A DNA stretch of 64,000 bases, taken from Loxodes magnus (Eukaryota > Ciliophora > Karyorelictea > Loxodida > Loxodidae). This document shows, in pieces, positions 44,986 through 57,700 of this stretch (its first letter is position 1; each line of letters starts with the position of its first letter). Under the pieces are notes generated by a model. That model saw only the letters and a list, made by a program, of their open reading frames with translations. It was not told where the DNA came from and made no database searches. The position numbers and the translations under genes were made by a program. The stretch covers positions 62,001 to 126,000 of the forward strand of contig CAMPDV010000937.1 in NCBI GenBank assembly GCA_946699065.1. The letters are read 5' to 3'.

Positions 44986-46215
44986 CTAATCTACACTTCC
45001 CGATACGATGAACTCTGAATCACTGGATATAGCCACAGATAATACATAATGTGTGTGACCACTCATGGTCTTACAGGTAACTGTCTTGACGTCCCATAGT
45101 CTCACCGTCTAATCTACACTTCCCGATACGATGAACTCTGAATCACTGGATATAGCCACAGCATATACAGAACTAGTGTGACCACTCATGGTCTTACAGG
45201 TACCTGTCTTGACGTCCCATAGTCTCACCGTCTAATCTACACTTCCCGATACGATGAACTCTGAATCACTGGATATAGCCACAGCATATACATAATGTGT
45301 ATGACCACTCATGGTCTTACAGGTACCTGTCTTGACGTCCCATAGTCTCACCGTCTAATCTACACTTCCCGATACGATGAACTCTGAATCACTGGATATA
45401 GCCACAGATAATACACAACTAGTGTGACCACTCATGGTCTTACAGGTACCTGTCTTGACGTTCCATAGTCTCACCGTCTAATCATAACTGCCCGATACGA
45501 TGAACTCTGAATCACTGGATATAGCCACAGCATATACATAACTAGTGTGACCACTCATGGTCTTACAGGTACCTGTCTTGACGTTCCATAGTCTCACCGT
45601 CTAATCTACACTTCCCGATACGATGAACTCTGAATCACTGGATATAGCCACAGATAATACATAATGTGTGTGACCACTCATGGTCTTACAGGTACCTGTC
45701 TTGACGTCCCATAGTCTCACCGTCTTATCATAACTTCCCGATACGATGAACTCTGAATCACTGGATATAGCCTCAGATAATACATAATGTGTGTGAACAC
45801 TCATGGTCTTACAGGTACCTGTCTTGACGTCCCATAGTCTCACCGTTTTATCATTACTTCCCAATACGATGAACTCTGAATCACTGGATATTGCCACAGC
45901 ATATACACAACTAGTGTGACCACTCATGGTCTTACAGGTACCTGTCTTGACGTCCCATAGTCTCACCGTCTAATCTACACTTCCCGATACGATGAACTCT
46001 GAATCACTGGATATAGCCACAGCATATACATAACTAGTGTGACCACTCATGGTCTTACAGGTACCTGTCTTGACGTCCCATAGTCTCACCGTCTAATCTA
46101 CACTTCCCGATACGATGAACTCTGAATCACTGGATATAGCCACAGATAATACATAATGTGTGTGACCACTCATGGTCTTACAGGTACCTATCTTGACGTC
46201 CCATAGTCTCACCGT

Positions 46216-46950
46216 CTAATCTGCACTTCCCAATACGATGAACTCTGAATCACTGGATATAGCCACAGATAATACACAACTAGTGTGACCACTCATGGTC
46301 TTACAGGTACCTGTCTTGACGTTCCATAGTCTCACCGTATTATCTACACTTCCCGATACGATGAACTCTGAATCACTGGATATAGCCACAGATAATACAT
46401 AATGTGTGTGACCACTCATGGTCTTACAGGTACCTGTCTTGACGTCCCATAGTCTCACCGTCTTATCATAACTACCCGATACGATGAACTCTGAATCACT
46501 GGATATAGCCACAGATAATACATAATGTGTGTGACCACTCATGGTCTTACAGGTACCTGTCTTGACGTCCCATAGTCTCACCGTATAATCATAACTACCC
46601 GATACTATGAACTCTGAATCACTGGATATAACCACAGCATATACATAATGTGTGTGACCACTCATGGTCTTACAGGTACCTGTCTTGACGTCCCATAGTC
46701 TCACCGTATAATCTCTACTTCCCGATACGATGAACTCTGAATCACTGGATATAGCCACAGATAATACATAATGTGTGTGACCACTCATGGTCTTACAGGT
46801 ACCTGTCTTGAAGTCCCATAGTCTCACCGTCTTATCTCTACTTCCCGATACGATGAACTCTGAATCACTGGATATAGCCTCAGATAATACATAATGTGTG
46901 TGAACACTCATGGTCTTACAGGTACCTGTCTTGACGTCCCATAGTCTCAC
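46216..46950 (-). CDS. Six-blade WD40 open stretch (244 codons)
   Basis: Six blades have no stop, with position-2 residues K, Y, Y, K, N in reading order. It contains all main blade types: a Val19 blade (MSVHT), a Phe9 blade (WDFKTG), a Val28 blade and a final blade with Asn8 (WNV) and Leu38. W7, H20 and D1 are kept in every blade, so each could in principle form a normal four-stranded sheet. The first codon is an in-blade GTG after TAG, and the stretch ends at TAG, again at position 2. Confidence 0.3.
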   Translation of the reverse strand: MRLWDVKTGTCKTMSVHTHYVLSEAISSDSEFIVSGSRDKTVRLWDFKTGTCKTMSGHTHYVLSVAISSDSEFIVSGSRDYTVRLWDVKTGTCKTMSGHTHYVYAVVISSDSEFIVSGSYDYTVRLWDVKTGTCKTMSGHTHYVLSVAISSDSEFIVSGSYDKTVRLWDVKTGTCKTMSGHTHYVLSVAISSDSEFIVSGSVDNTVRLWNVKTGTCKTMSGHTSCVLSVAISSDSEFIVLGSAD

Positions 46951-47199
46951 CGTCTAATCTGCACTTCCCAATACGATGAACTCTGAATCACTGGATATAG
47001 CCACAGATAATACACAACTAGTGTGACCACTCATGGTCTTACAGGTACCTGTCTTGACGTCCCATAGTCTCACCGTCTTATCATAACTACCCGATACTAT
47101 GAACTCTGAATCACTGGATATAGCCACAGCATATACATAATGTGTGTGACCACTCATGGTCTTACAGGTACCTGTCTTGACGTCCCATAGTCTCACCGT

Positions 47200-47688
47200 C
47201 TAATCTACACTTCCCGATACGATGAACTCTGAATCACTGGATATAGCCACAGCATATACATAACTAGTGTGACCACTCATGGTCTTACAGGTACCTGTCT
47301 TGACGTCCCATAGTCTCACCGTATAATCTCTACTTCCCGATACGATGAACTCTGAATCACTGGATATAGCCACAGATAATACATAATGTGTGTGACCACT
47401 CATGGTCTTACAGGTACCTGTCTTGAAGTCCCATAGTCTCACCGTCTTATCTCTACTTCCCGATACGATGAACTCTGAATCACTGGATATAGCCACAGAT
47501 AATACATAATGTGTGTGACCACTCATGGTCTTACAGGTACCTGTCTTGACGTCCCATAGTCTCACCGTCTTATCTCTACTTACCGATACGATGAACTCTG
47601 AATCACTGGATATAACCACAGCATATACATAATGTGTGTGAACACTCATGGTCTTACAGGTACCTGTCTTGACGTCCCATAGTCTCAC
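47200..47688 (-). CDS. Four-blade WD40 open stretch (162 codons)
   Basis: Four blades lie between TAG codons at position 2. One blade carries Val for Gly39 (IVSVSRD), a change at a site that is TGA in the 20-40 kb region, so this Gly is tolerant of change in more than one lineage of units. A Phe9 blade is also present. Confidence 0.22.
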   Translation of the reverse strand: MRLWDVKTGTCKTMSVHTHYVYAVVISSDSEFIVSVSRDKTVRLWDVKTGTCKTMSGHTHYVLSVAISSDSEFIVSGSRDKTVRLWDFKTGTCKTMSGHTHYVLSVAISSDSEFIVSGSRDYTVRLWDVKTGTCKTMSGHTSYVYAVAISSDSEFIVSGSVD

Positions 47689-48419
47689 CGTCTAATCTGC
47701 ACTTCCCAATACGATGAACTCTGAATCACTGGATATAGCCTCAGATAATACATAATGTGTGTGAACACTCATGGTCTTACAGGTACCTGTCTTGACGTCC
47801 CATAGTCTAACCGTATAATCATAACTTCCCGATACGATGAACTCTGAATCACTGGATATAGCCACAGCATATACAACACTAGTGTGACCACTCATGGTCT
47901 TACAGGTACCTGTCTTGACGTCCCATAGTCTCACCGTCTAATCTACACTTCCCGATACGATGAACTCTGAATCACTGGATATAGCCACAGCATATACATA
48001 ATGTGTGTGACCACTCATGGTCTTACAGGTACCTGTCTTGACGTTCCATAGTCTCACCGTCTAATCTACACTTCCCGATACGATGAACTCTGAATCACTG
48101 GATATAGCCACAGCATATACATAATGTGTATGACCACTCATGGTCTTACAGGTACCTGTCTTGACGTCCCATAGTCTCACCGTCTTATCTCTACTTCCCG
48201 ATACGATGAACTCTGAATCACTGGATATAGCCTCAGATAATACATAATGTGTGTGAACACTCATGGTCTTACAGGTACCTGTCTTGACGTCCCATAGTCT
48301 CACCGTCTAATCTACACTTCCCAATACGATGAACTCTGAATCACTGGATATAGCCTCAGATAATACACAACTAGTGTGACCACTCATGGTCTTACAGGTA
48401 CCTGTCTTGACGTTCCATA

Positions 48420-48545
48420 GTCTCACCGTCTAATCTACACTTCCCGATACGATGAACTCTGAATCACTGGATATAGCCACAGCATATACACAACTAGTGT
48501 ATGACCACTCATGGTCTTACAGGTACCTGTCTTGACGTCCCATAG
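48420..48545 (-). repeat. 125-bp variant unit
   Basis: Two extra bases lie near 48497-48503, where the plus strand reads CTAGTGTATGACC in place of CTAGTGTGACC. The result is explained by joining the His22-type left part (GGTCATACAC) to the Ser22-type right part (TAGTTGTG) with a slip of one CA step. It shifts the frame by two bases. Sister copies are near 50959 and 54651. Confidence 0.75.
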
Positions 48546-50959
48546 TCTCACCGTCTAATCTACACTTCCCGATACGATGAACTCTGAATCACTGGATATA
48601 GCCACAGCATATACATAACTAGTGTGACCACTCATGGTCTTACAGGTACCTGTCTTGACGTCCCATAGTCTCACCGTCTAATCTACACTTCCCGATACGA
48701 TGAACTCTGAATCACTGGATATAGCCACAGCATATACATAACTAGTGTGACCACTCATGGTCTTACAGGTACCTGTCTTGACGTCCCATAGTCTCACCGT
48801 CTAATCTACACTTCCCGATACGATGAACTCTGAATCACTGGATATAGCCACAGATAATACACAACTAGTGTGACCACTCATGGTCTTACAGGTACCTGTC
48901 TTGACGTTCCATAGTCTCACCGTCTAATCTACACTTCCCGATACGATGAACTCTGAATCACTGGATATAACCACAGCATATACATAATGTGTGTGACCAC
49001 TCATGGTCTTACAGGTACCTGTCTTGACGTCCCATAGTCTCACCGTCTTATCATAACTTCCCGATACGATGAACTCTGAATCACTGGATATAACCACAGC
49101 ATATACATAATGTGTGTGACCACTCATGGTCTTACAGGTACCTGTCTTGACGTCCCATAGTCTCACCGTTTTATCATTACTTCCCAATACGATGAACTCT
49201 GAATCACTGGATATTGCCACAGCATATACACAACTAGTGTGACCACTCATGGTCTTACAGGTACCTGTCTTGACGTTCCATAGTCTCACCGTCTAATCTA
49301 CACTTCCCGATACGATGAACTCTGAATCACTGGATATAGCCACAGCATATACATAATGTGTATGACCACTCATGGTCTTACAGGTACCTGTCTTGACGTC
49401 CCATAGTCTCACCGTCTAATCTACACTTCCCGATACGATGAACTCTGAATCACTGGATATAGCCACAGCATATACATAACTAGTGTGACCACTCATGGTC
49501 TTACAGGTACCTGTCTTGACGTCCCATAGTCTCACCGTCTAATCTACACTTCCCGATACGATGAACTCTGAATCACTGGATATAGCCACAGCATATACAT
49601 AATGTGTGTGACCACTCATGGTCTTACAGGTACCTGTCTTGACGTCCCATAGTCTCACCGTATAATCATAACTACCCGATACGATGAACTCTGAATCACT
49701 GGATATAGCCACAGCATATACATAATGTGTGTGACCACTCATGGTCTTACAGGTACCTGTCTTGACGTCCCATAGTCTCACCGTCTAATCTACACTTCCC
49801 GATACGATGAACTCTGAATCACTGGATATAGCCTCAGATAATACATAATGTGTGTGAACACTCATGGTCTTACAGGTACCTGTCTTGACGACCCATAGTC
49901 TCACCGTCTAATCTGCACTTCCCAATACGATGAACTCTGAATCACTGGATATAGCCACAGATAATACACAACTAGTGTGACCACTCATGGTCTTACAGGT
50001 ACCTGTCTTGACGTCCCATAGTCTCACCGTCTTATCATAACTACCCGATACGATGAACTCTGAATCACTGGATATAGCCACAGCATATACATAATGTGTG
50101 TGACCACTCATGGTCTTACAGGTACCTGTCTTGACGTCCCATAGTCTCACCGTCTAATCTGCACTTCCCAATACGATGAACTCTGAATCACTGGATATAG
50201 CCTCAGATAATACATAATGTGTGTGAACACTCATGGTCTTACAGGTACCTGTCTTGACGTCCCATAGTCTCACCGTCTAATCTACACTTCCCGATACGAT
50301 GAACTCTGAATCACTGGATATAGCCACAGATAATACATAATGTGTGTGACCACTCATGGTCTTACAGGTACCTGTCTTGACGTCCCATAGTCTCACCGTC
50401 TTATCTACACTTCCCGATACGATGAACTCTGAATCACTGGATATAGCCACAGCATATACATAATGTGTGTGACCACTCATGGTCTTACAGGTACCTGTCT
50501 TGACGTTCCATAGTCTCACCGTCTAATCTACACTTCCCGATACGATGAACTCTGAATCACTGGATATAGCCACAGCATATACATAATGTGTATGACCACT
50601 CATGGTCTTACAGGTACCTGTCTTGACGTCCCATAGTCTCACCGTCTTATCTCTACTTCCCGATACGATGAACTCTGAATCACTGGATATAGCCTCAGAT
50701 AATACATAATGTGTGTGAACACTCATGGTCTTACAGGTACCTGTCTTGACGTCCCATAGTCTCACCGTCTAATCTACACTTCCCAATACGATGAACTCTG
50801 AATCACTGGATATAGCCTCAGATAATACACAACTAGTGTGACCACTCATGGTCTTACAGGTACCTGTCTTGACGACCCATAGTCTCACCGTTTTATCATT
50901 ACTTCCCAATACGATGAACTCTGAATCACTGGATATAGCCACAGCATATACACAACTAG
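48498..50959 (-). pseudogene. WD40 frame block 3 (about 20 units)
   Basis: A 20-unit block between two 125-bp units whose spacing (about 2462 bp) matches the distance between identical two-blade stretches at 48061-48303 and 50523-50765. The two indels are therefore probably copies of one event spread by a 20-unit duplication. Stops are TAG at position 2, and open pieces reach three blades (48924-49289). Confidence 0.6.
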
Positions 50960-52600
50960 TGTATGACCACTCATGGTCTTACAGGTACCTGTCTTGACGT
51001 CCCATAGTCTCACCGTCTAATCTACACTTCCCGATACGATGAACTCTGAATCACTGGATATAGCCACAGCATGTACAGAACTAGTGTGAACACTCATGGT
51101 CTTACAGGTACCTGTCTTGACGTCCCATAGTCTCACCGTATAATCTCTACTTCCCGATACGATGAACTCTGAATCACTGGATATAGCCACAGCATATACA
51201 TAACTAGTGTGACCACTCATGGTCTTACAGGTACCTGTCTTGACGTCCCATAGTCTCACCGTCTAATCTACACTTCCCGATACGATGAACTCTGAATCAC
51301 TGGATATAACCACAGATAATACACAACTAGTGTGACCACTCATGGTCTTACAGGTACCTGTCTTGACGTTCCATAGTCTCACCGTCTAATCTACACTTCC
51401 CGATACGATGAACTCTGAATCACTGGATATAGCCACAGCATATACATAACTAGTGTGACCACTCATGGTCTTACAGGTACCTGTCTTGACGTCCCATAGT
51501 CTCACCGTCTAATCTACACTTCCCGATACGATGAACTCTGAATCACTGGATATAGCCACAGCATATACATAATGTGTGTGACCACTCATGGTCTTACAGG
51601 TACCTGTCTTGACGTCCCATAGTCTCACCGTATAATCATAACTACCCGATACGATGAACTCTGAATCACTGGATATAGCCACAGCATATACATAATGTGT
51701 GTGACCACTCATGGTCTTACAGGTACCTGTCTTGACGTCCCATAGTCTCACCGTCTAATCTACACTTCCCGATACGATGAACTCTGAATCACTGGATATA
51801 GCCTCAGATAATACATAATGTGTGTGAACACTCATGGTCTTACAGGTACCTGTCTTGACGACCCATAGTCTCACCGTTTTATCATTACTTCCCAATACGA
51901 TGAACTCTGAATCACTGGATATAGCCACAGCATATACATAATGTGTATGACCACTCATGGTCTTACAGGTACCTGTCTTGACGTCCCATAGTCTCACCGT
52001 CTAATCTACACTTCCCGATACGATGAACTCTGAATCACTGGATATAGCCACAGCATATACATAACTAGTGTGACCACTCATGGTCTTACAGGTACCTGTC
52101 TTGACGTCCCATAGTCTCACCGTCTAATCTACACTTCCCGATACGATGAACTCTGAATCACTGGATATAGCCACAGCATATACATAATGTGTGTGACCAC
52201 TCATGGTCTTACAGGTACCTGTCTTGACGTCCCATAGTCTCACCGTATAATCATAACTACCCGATACGATGAACTCTGAATCACTGGATATAGCCACAGC
52301 ATATACATAATGTGTGTGACCACTCATGGTCTTACAGGTACCTGTCTTGACGTCCCATAGTCTCACCGTCTAATCTACACTTCCCGATACGATGAACTCT
52401 GAATCACTGGATATAGCCTCAGATAATACATAATGTGTGTGAACACTCATGGTCTTACAGGTACCTGTCTTGACGACCCATAGTCTCACCGTCTAATCTG
52501 CACTTCCCAATACGATGAACTCTGAATCACTGGATATAGCCACAGATAATACACAACTAGTGTGACCACTCATGGTCTTACAGGTACCTGTCTTGACGTC
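49408..52600 (-). repeat. Repeated five-unit segment, three copies
   Basis: The two-blade stretch at 49539-49781 is found again with the same translation at 51509-51751 and 52124-52366, each time followed on the right by a unit with GAC to GTC at position 8 near 49890, 51860 and 52475. Copy spacings are 1970 bp (16 units plus the two extra bases of a 125-bp unit) and 615 bp (5 units). This dates the amplification after the D8V change arose. Confidence 0.75.
50885..51010 (-). repeat. 125-bp variant unit
   Basis: The same CTAGTGTATGACC junction as near 48500, with the indel near 50959. Neighbouring units on the right and left partly match those around 48.5 kb at a shift of 2462 bp, so this is a duplicate of the same event. 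Confidence 0.75.
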
Positions 52601-54651
52601 CCATAGTCTCACCGTCTTATCATAACTACCCGATACTATGAACTCTGAATCACTGGATATAGCCACAGCATATACATAATGTGTGTGACCACTCATGGTC
52701 TTACAGGTACCTGTCTTGACGTCCCATAGTCTCACCGTCTAATCATAACTACCCGATACTATGAACTCTGAATCACTGGATATAGCCACAGCATATACAT
52801 AATGTGTGTGACCACTCATGGTCTTACAGGTACCTGTCTTGACGTCCCATAGTCTCACCGTCTAATCTACACTTCCCGATACGATGAACTCTGAATCACT
52901 GGATATAGCCTCAGATAATACATAATGTGTGTGACCACTCATGGTCTTACAGGTACCTGTCTTGACGTCCCATAGTCTCACCGTATAATCTCTACTTCCC
53001 GATACGATGAACTCTGAATCACTGGATATAGCCACAGATAATACATAATGTGTGTGACCACTCATGGTCTTACAGGTACCTGTCTTGACGTCCCATAGTC
53101 TCACCGTCTTATCTCTACTTCCCGATACGATGAACTCTGAATCACTGGATATAACCACAGCATATACATAATGTGTGTGAACACTCATGGTCTTACAGGT
53201 ACCTGTCTTGACGTCCCATAGTCTCACCGTCTAATCTACACTTCCCGATACGATGAACTCTGAATCACTGGATATAGCCACAGCATATACATAATGTGTA
53301 TGACCACTCATGGTCTTACAGGTACCTGTCTTGACGTCCCATAGTCTCACCGTCTAATCTACACTTCCCGATACGATGAACTCTGAATCACTGGATATAG
53401 CCACAGCATATACATAACTAGTGTGACCACTCATGGTCTTACAGGTACCTGTCTTGACGTCCCATAGTCTCACCGTATAATCTCTACTTCCCGATACGAT
53501 GAACTCTGAATCACTGGATATAGCCACAGATAATACATAATGTGTGTGACCACTCATGGTCTTACAGGTACCTGTCTTGACGTCCCATAGTCTCACCGTA
53601 TAATCATAACTACCCGATACGATGAACTCTGAATCACTGGATATAGCCACAGCATATACATAATGTGTGTGACCACTCATGGTCTTACAGGTACCTGTCT
53701 TGACGTCCCATAGTCTCACCGTCTAATCTACACTTCCCGATACGATGAACTCTGAATCACTGGATATAGCCTCAGATAATACATAATGTGTGTGAACACT
53801 CATGGTCTTACAGGTACCTGTCTTGACGTCCCATAGTCTCACCGTCTAATCTACACTTCCCGATACGATGAACTCTGAATCACTGGATATAGCCACAGCA
53901 TATACATAACTAGTGTGACCACTCATGGTCTTACAGGTACCTGTCTTGACGTCCCATAGTCTCACCGTATAATCTCTACTTCCCGATACTATGAACTCTG
54001 AATCACTGGATATAGCCACAGCATATACATAATGTGTGTGACCACTCATGGTCTTACAGGTACCTGTCTTGACGTCCCATAGTCTCACCGTCTAATCTAC
54101 ACTTCCCGATACGATGAACTCTGAATCACTGGATATAACCACAGCATATACATAATGTGTGTGACCACTCATGGTCTTACAGGTACCTGTCTTGACGTCC
54201 CATAGTCTCACCGTCTTATCATAACTTCCCGATACGATGAACTCTGAATCACTGGATATAACCACAGCATATACATAATGTGTGTGACCACTCATGGTCT
54301 TACAGGTACCTGTCTTGAAGTCCCATAGTCTCACCGTCTTATCTCTACTTCCCGATACGATGAACTCTGAATCACTGGATATAGCCACAGATAATACATA
54401 ATGTGTGTGACCACTCATGGTCTTACAGGTACCTGTCTTGACGTCCCATAGTCTCACCGTCTAATCATAACTACCCGATACTATGAACTCTGAATCACTG
54501 GATATAGCCACAGCATATACATAATGTGTGTGACCACTCATGGTCTTACAGGTACCTGTCTTGACGTCCCATAGTCTCACCGTCTTATCTCTACTTCCCG
54601 ATACGATGAACTCTTAATCACTGGATATAACCACAGCATATACACAACTAG
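50960..54651 (-). pseudogene. WD40 frame block 2 (about 30 units)
   Basis: About 30 units share a frame that differs from the block to the right because of the 125-bp unit near 54651. Just downstream of that indel, near 54613, a TCA serine codon at position 33 has become TAA, the only in-frame TAA I found in the window. Elsewhere the stops are TAG at position 2. Open pieces have two or three blades (52862-53227, 53354-53719, 54092-54457 are the longest). A D8-to-V change (WVVKTG, from GTC) recurs in this block and the next. Units spelled with an ACCCG rather than TTCCCG junction on the plus strand (TCG-GGT, silent) are also frequent here. Confidence 0.6.
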
Positions 54652-54705
54652 TGTATGACCACTCATGGTCTTACAGGTACCTGTCTTGACGTCCCATAGT
54701 CTCAC
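54580..54705 (-). repeat. 125-bp variant unit with an adjacent TAA
   Basis: The same two-base insertion lies near 54651, but in a unit with Val28 (ATAACC on the plus strand) and with TAA at position 33 near 54613. The background differs from the other two 125-bp units, so the indel was either moved by conversion or the unit has changed since. Confidence 0.75.
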
Positions 54706-57700
54706 CGTATAATCTCTACTTCCCGATACGATGAACTCTGAATCACTGGATATAGCCACAGATAATACATAATGTGTGTGACCACTCATGGTCTTACAGG
54801 TACCTGTCTTGACGTCCCATAGTCTCACCGTCTTATCTCTACTTCCCGATACGATGAACTCTGAATCACTGGATATAACCACAGCATATACATAATGTGT
54901 GTGAACACTCATGGTCTTACAGGTACCTGTCTTGACGTCCCATAGTCTCACCGTCTAATCTACACTTCCCGATACGATGAACTCTGAATCACTGGATATA
55001 GCCACAGCATATACATAATGTGTATGACCACTCATGGTCTTACAGGTACCTGTCTTGACGTCCCATAGTCTCACCGTCTAATCTACACTTCCCGATACGA
55101 TGAACTCTGAATCACTGGATATAGCCACAGCATATACATAACTAGTGTGACCACTCATGGTCTTACAGGTACCTGTCTTGACGTCCCATAGTCTCACCGT
55201 ATAATCTCTACTTCCCGATACGATGAACTCTGAATCACTGGATATAGCCACAGATAATACATAATGTGTGTGACCACTCATGGTCTTACAGGTACCTGTC
55301 TTGACGTCCCATAGTCTCACCGTATAATCTCTACTTCCCGATACGATGAACTCTGAATCACTGGATATAGCCACAGATAATACATAATGTGTGTGACCAC
55401 TCATGGTCTTACAGGTACCTGTCTTGACGTCCCATAGTCTCACCGTCTAATCTACACTTCCCGATACGATGAACTCTGAATCACTGGATATAGCCTCAGA
55501 TAATACATAATGTGTGTGAACACTCATGGTCTTACAGGTACCTGTCTTGACGTCCCATAGTCTCACCGTATAATCTCTACTTCCCGATACGATGAACTCT
55601 GAATCACTGGATATAGCCACAGATAATACATAATGTGTGTGACCACTCATGGTCTTACAGGTACCTGTCTTGACGTCCCATAGTCTCACCGTCTTATCTC
55701 TACTTCCCGATACGATGAACTCTGAATCACTGGATATAACCACAGCATATACATAATGTGTGTGAACACTCATGGTCTTACAGGTACCTGTCTTGACGTT
55801 CCATAGTCTCACCGTCTAATCTACACTTCCCGATACGATGAACTCTGAATCACTGGATATAGCCACAGCATATACATAATGTGTATGACCACTCATGGTC
55901 TTACAGGTACCTGTCTTGACGTCCCATAGTCTCACCGTCTAATCTACACTTCCCGATACGATGAACTCTGAATCACTGGATATAGCCACAGCATATACAT
56001 AACTAGTGTGACCACTCATGGTCTTACAGGTACCTGTCTTGACGTCCCATAGTCTCACCGTATAATCTCTACTTCCCGATACGATGAACTCTGAATCACT
56101 GGATATAGCCACAGATAATACATAATGTGTGTGACCACTCATGGTCTTACAGGTACCTGTCTTGACGTCCCATAGTCTCACCGTATAATCTCTACTTCCC
56201 GATACGATGAACTCTGAATCACTGGATATAGCCACAGATAATACATAATGTGTGTGACCACTCATGGTCTTACAGGTACCTGTCTTGACGTCCCATAGTC
56301 TCACCGTCTAATCTACACTTCCCGATACGATGAACTCTGAATCACTGGATATAGCCTCAGATAATACATAATGTGTGTGAACACTCATGGTCTTACAGGT
56401 ACCTGTCTTGACGTCCCATAGTCTCACCGTATAATCTCTACTTCCCGATACGATGAACTCTGAATCACTGGATATAGCCACAGATAATACATAATGTGTG
56501 TGACCACTCATGGTCTTACAGGTACCTGTCTTGACGTCCCATAGTCTCACCGTCTTATCTCTACTTCCCGATACGATGAACTCTGAATCACTGGATATAA
56601 CCACAGCATATACATAATGTGTGTGAACACTCATGGTCTTACAGGTACCTGTCTTGACGTTCCATAGTCTCACCGTCTAATCTACACTTCCCGATACGAT
56701 GAACTCTGAATCACTGGATATAGCCACAGCATATACATAATGTGTATGACCACTCATGGTCTTACAGGTACCTGTCTTGACGTCCCATAGTCTCACCGTC
56801 TAATCTACACTTCCCGATACGATGAACTCTGAATCACTGGATATAGCCACAGCATATACATAACTAGTGTGACCACTCATGGTCTTACAGGTACCTGTCT
56901 TGACGTCCCATAGTCTCACCGTCTAATCTACACTTCCCGATACGATGAACTCTGAATCACTGGATATAGCCACAGCATATACATAACTAGTGTGACCACT
57001 CATGGTCTTACAGGTACCTGTCTTGACGTCCCATAGTCTCACCGTATAATCTCTACTTCCCGATACGATGAACTCTGAATCACTGGATATAGCCACAGAT
57101 AATACATAATGTGTGTGACCACTCATGGTCTTACAGGTACCTGTCTTGACGTCCCATAGTCTCACCGTCTTATCTCTACTTCCCGATACGATGAACTCTG
57201 AATCACTGGATATAGCCACAGCATATACATAACTAGTGTGACCACTCATGGTCTTACAGGTACCTGTCTTGACGTCCCATAGTCTCACCGTATAATCTCT
57301 ACTTCCCGATACGATGAACTCTGAATCACTGGATATAGCCACAGATAATACATAATGTGTGTGACCACTCATGGTCTTACAGGTACCTGTCTTGACGTCC
57401 CATAGTCTCACCGTATAATCTCTACTTCCCGATACGATGAACTCTGAATCACTGGATATAGCCACAGATAATACATAATGTGTGTGACCACTCATGGTCT
57501 TACAGGTACCTGTCTTGACGTCCCATAGTCTCACCGTCTAATCATAACTACCCGATACTATGAACTCTGAATCACTGGATATAGCCACAGCATATACATA
57601 ATGTGTGTGACCACTCATGGTCTTACAGGTACCTGTCTTGACGTCCCATAGTCTCACCGTCTAATCTACACTTCCCGATACGATGAACTCTGAATCACTG

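Larger units (their letters stand above)
42705..48497 (-). pseudogene. WD40 frame block 4 (about 47 units)
   Basis: About 47 units in one frame, bounded by a 125-bp unit on the right and a 122-bp unit on the left. The only stops seen are TAG at position 2. It holds the other longest open stretch (46216-46950, six blades) and a four-blade one (47200-47688). Read with TAG as sense it would be open for about 1,930 codons. Units become less TAG-rich from left to right across this block. The blade at about 47870 has the rare SVV form at positions 22-24, and several blades carry Val19 in place of the conserved Gly of GH. Confidence 0.5.

Noticed and set aside
1764-54660. Euplotes-type programmed frameshifting at the 122- and 125-bp units
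   Set aside because: That system uses AAA-TAA or AAA-TAG slippage sites. No such motif stands at the indels, and the shifts are of differing size.
54700-56920. The 7-unit (861-bp) higher-order repeat as a functional seven-bladed propeller module
   Set aside because: Its phase is not marked by any linker or cap sequence, and neighbouring higher-order repeats have 2, 3, 9, 15 and 25 units, so the match to seven is likely chance.
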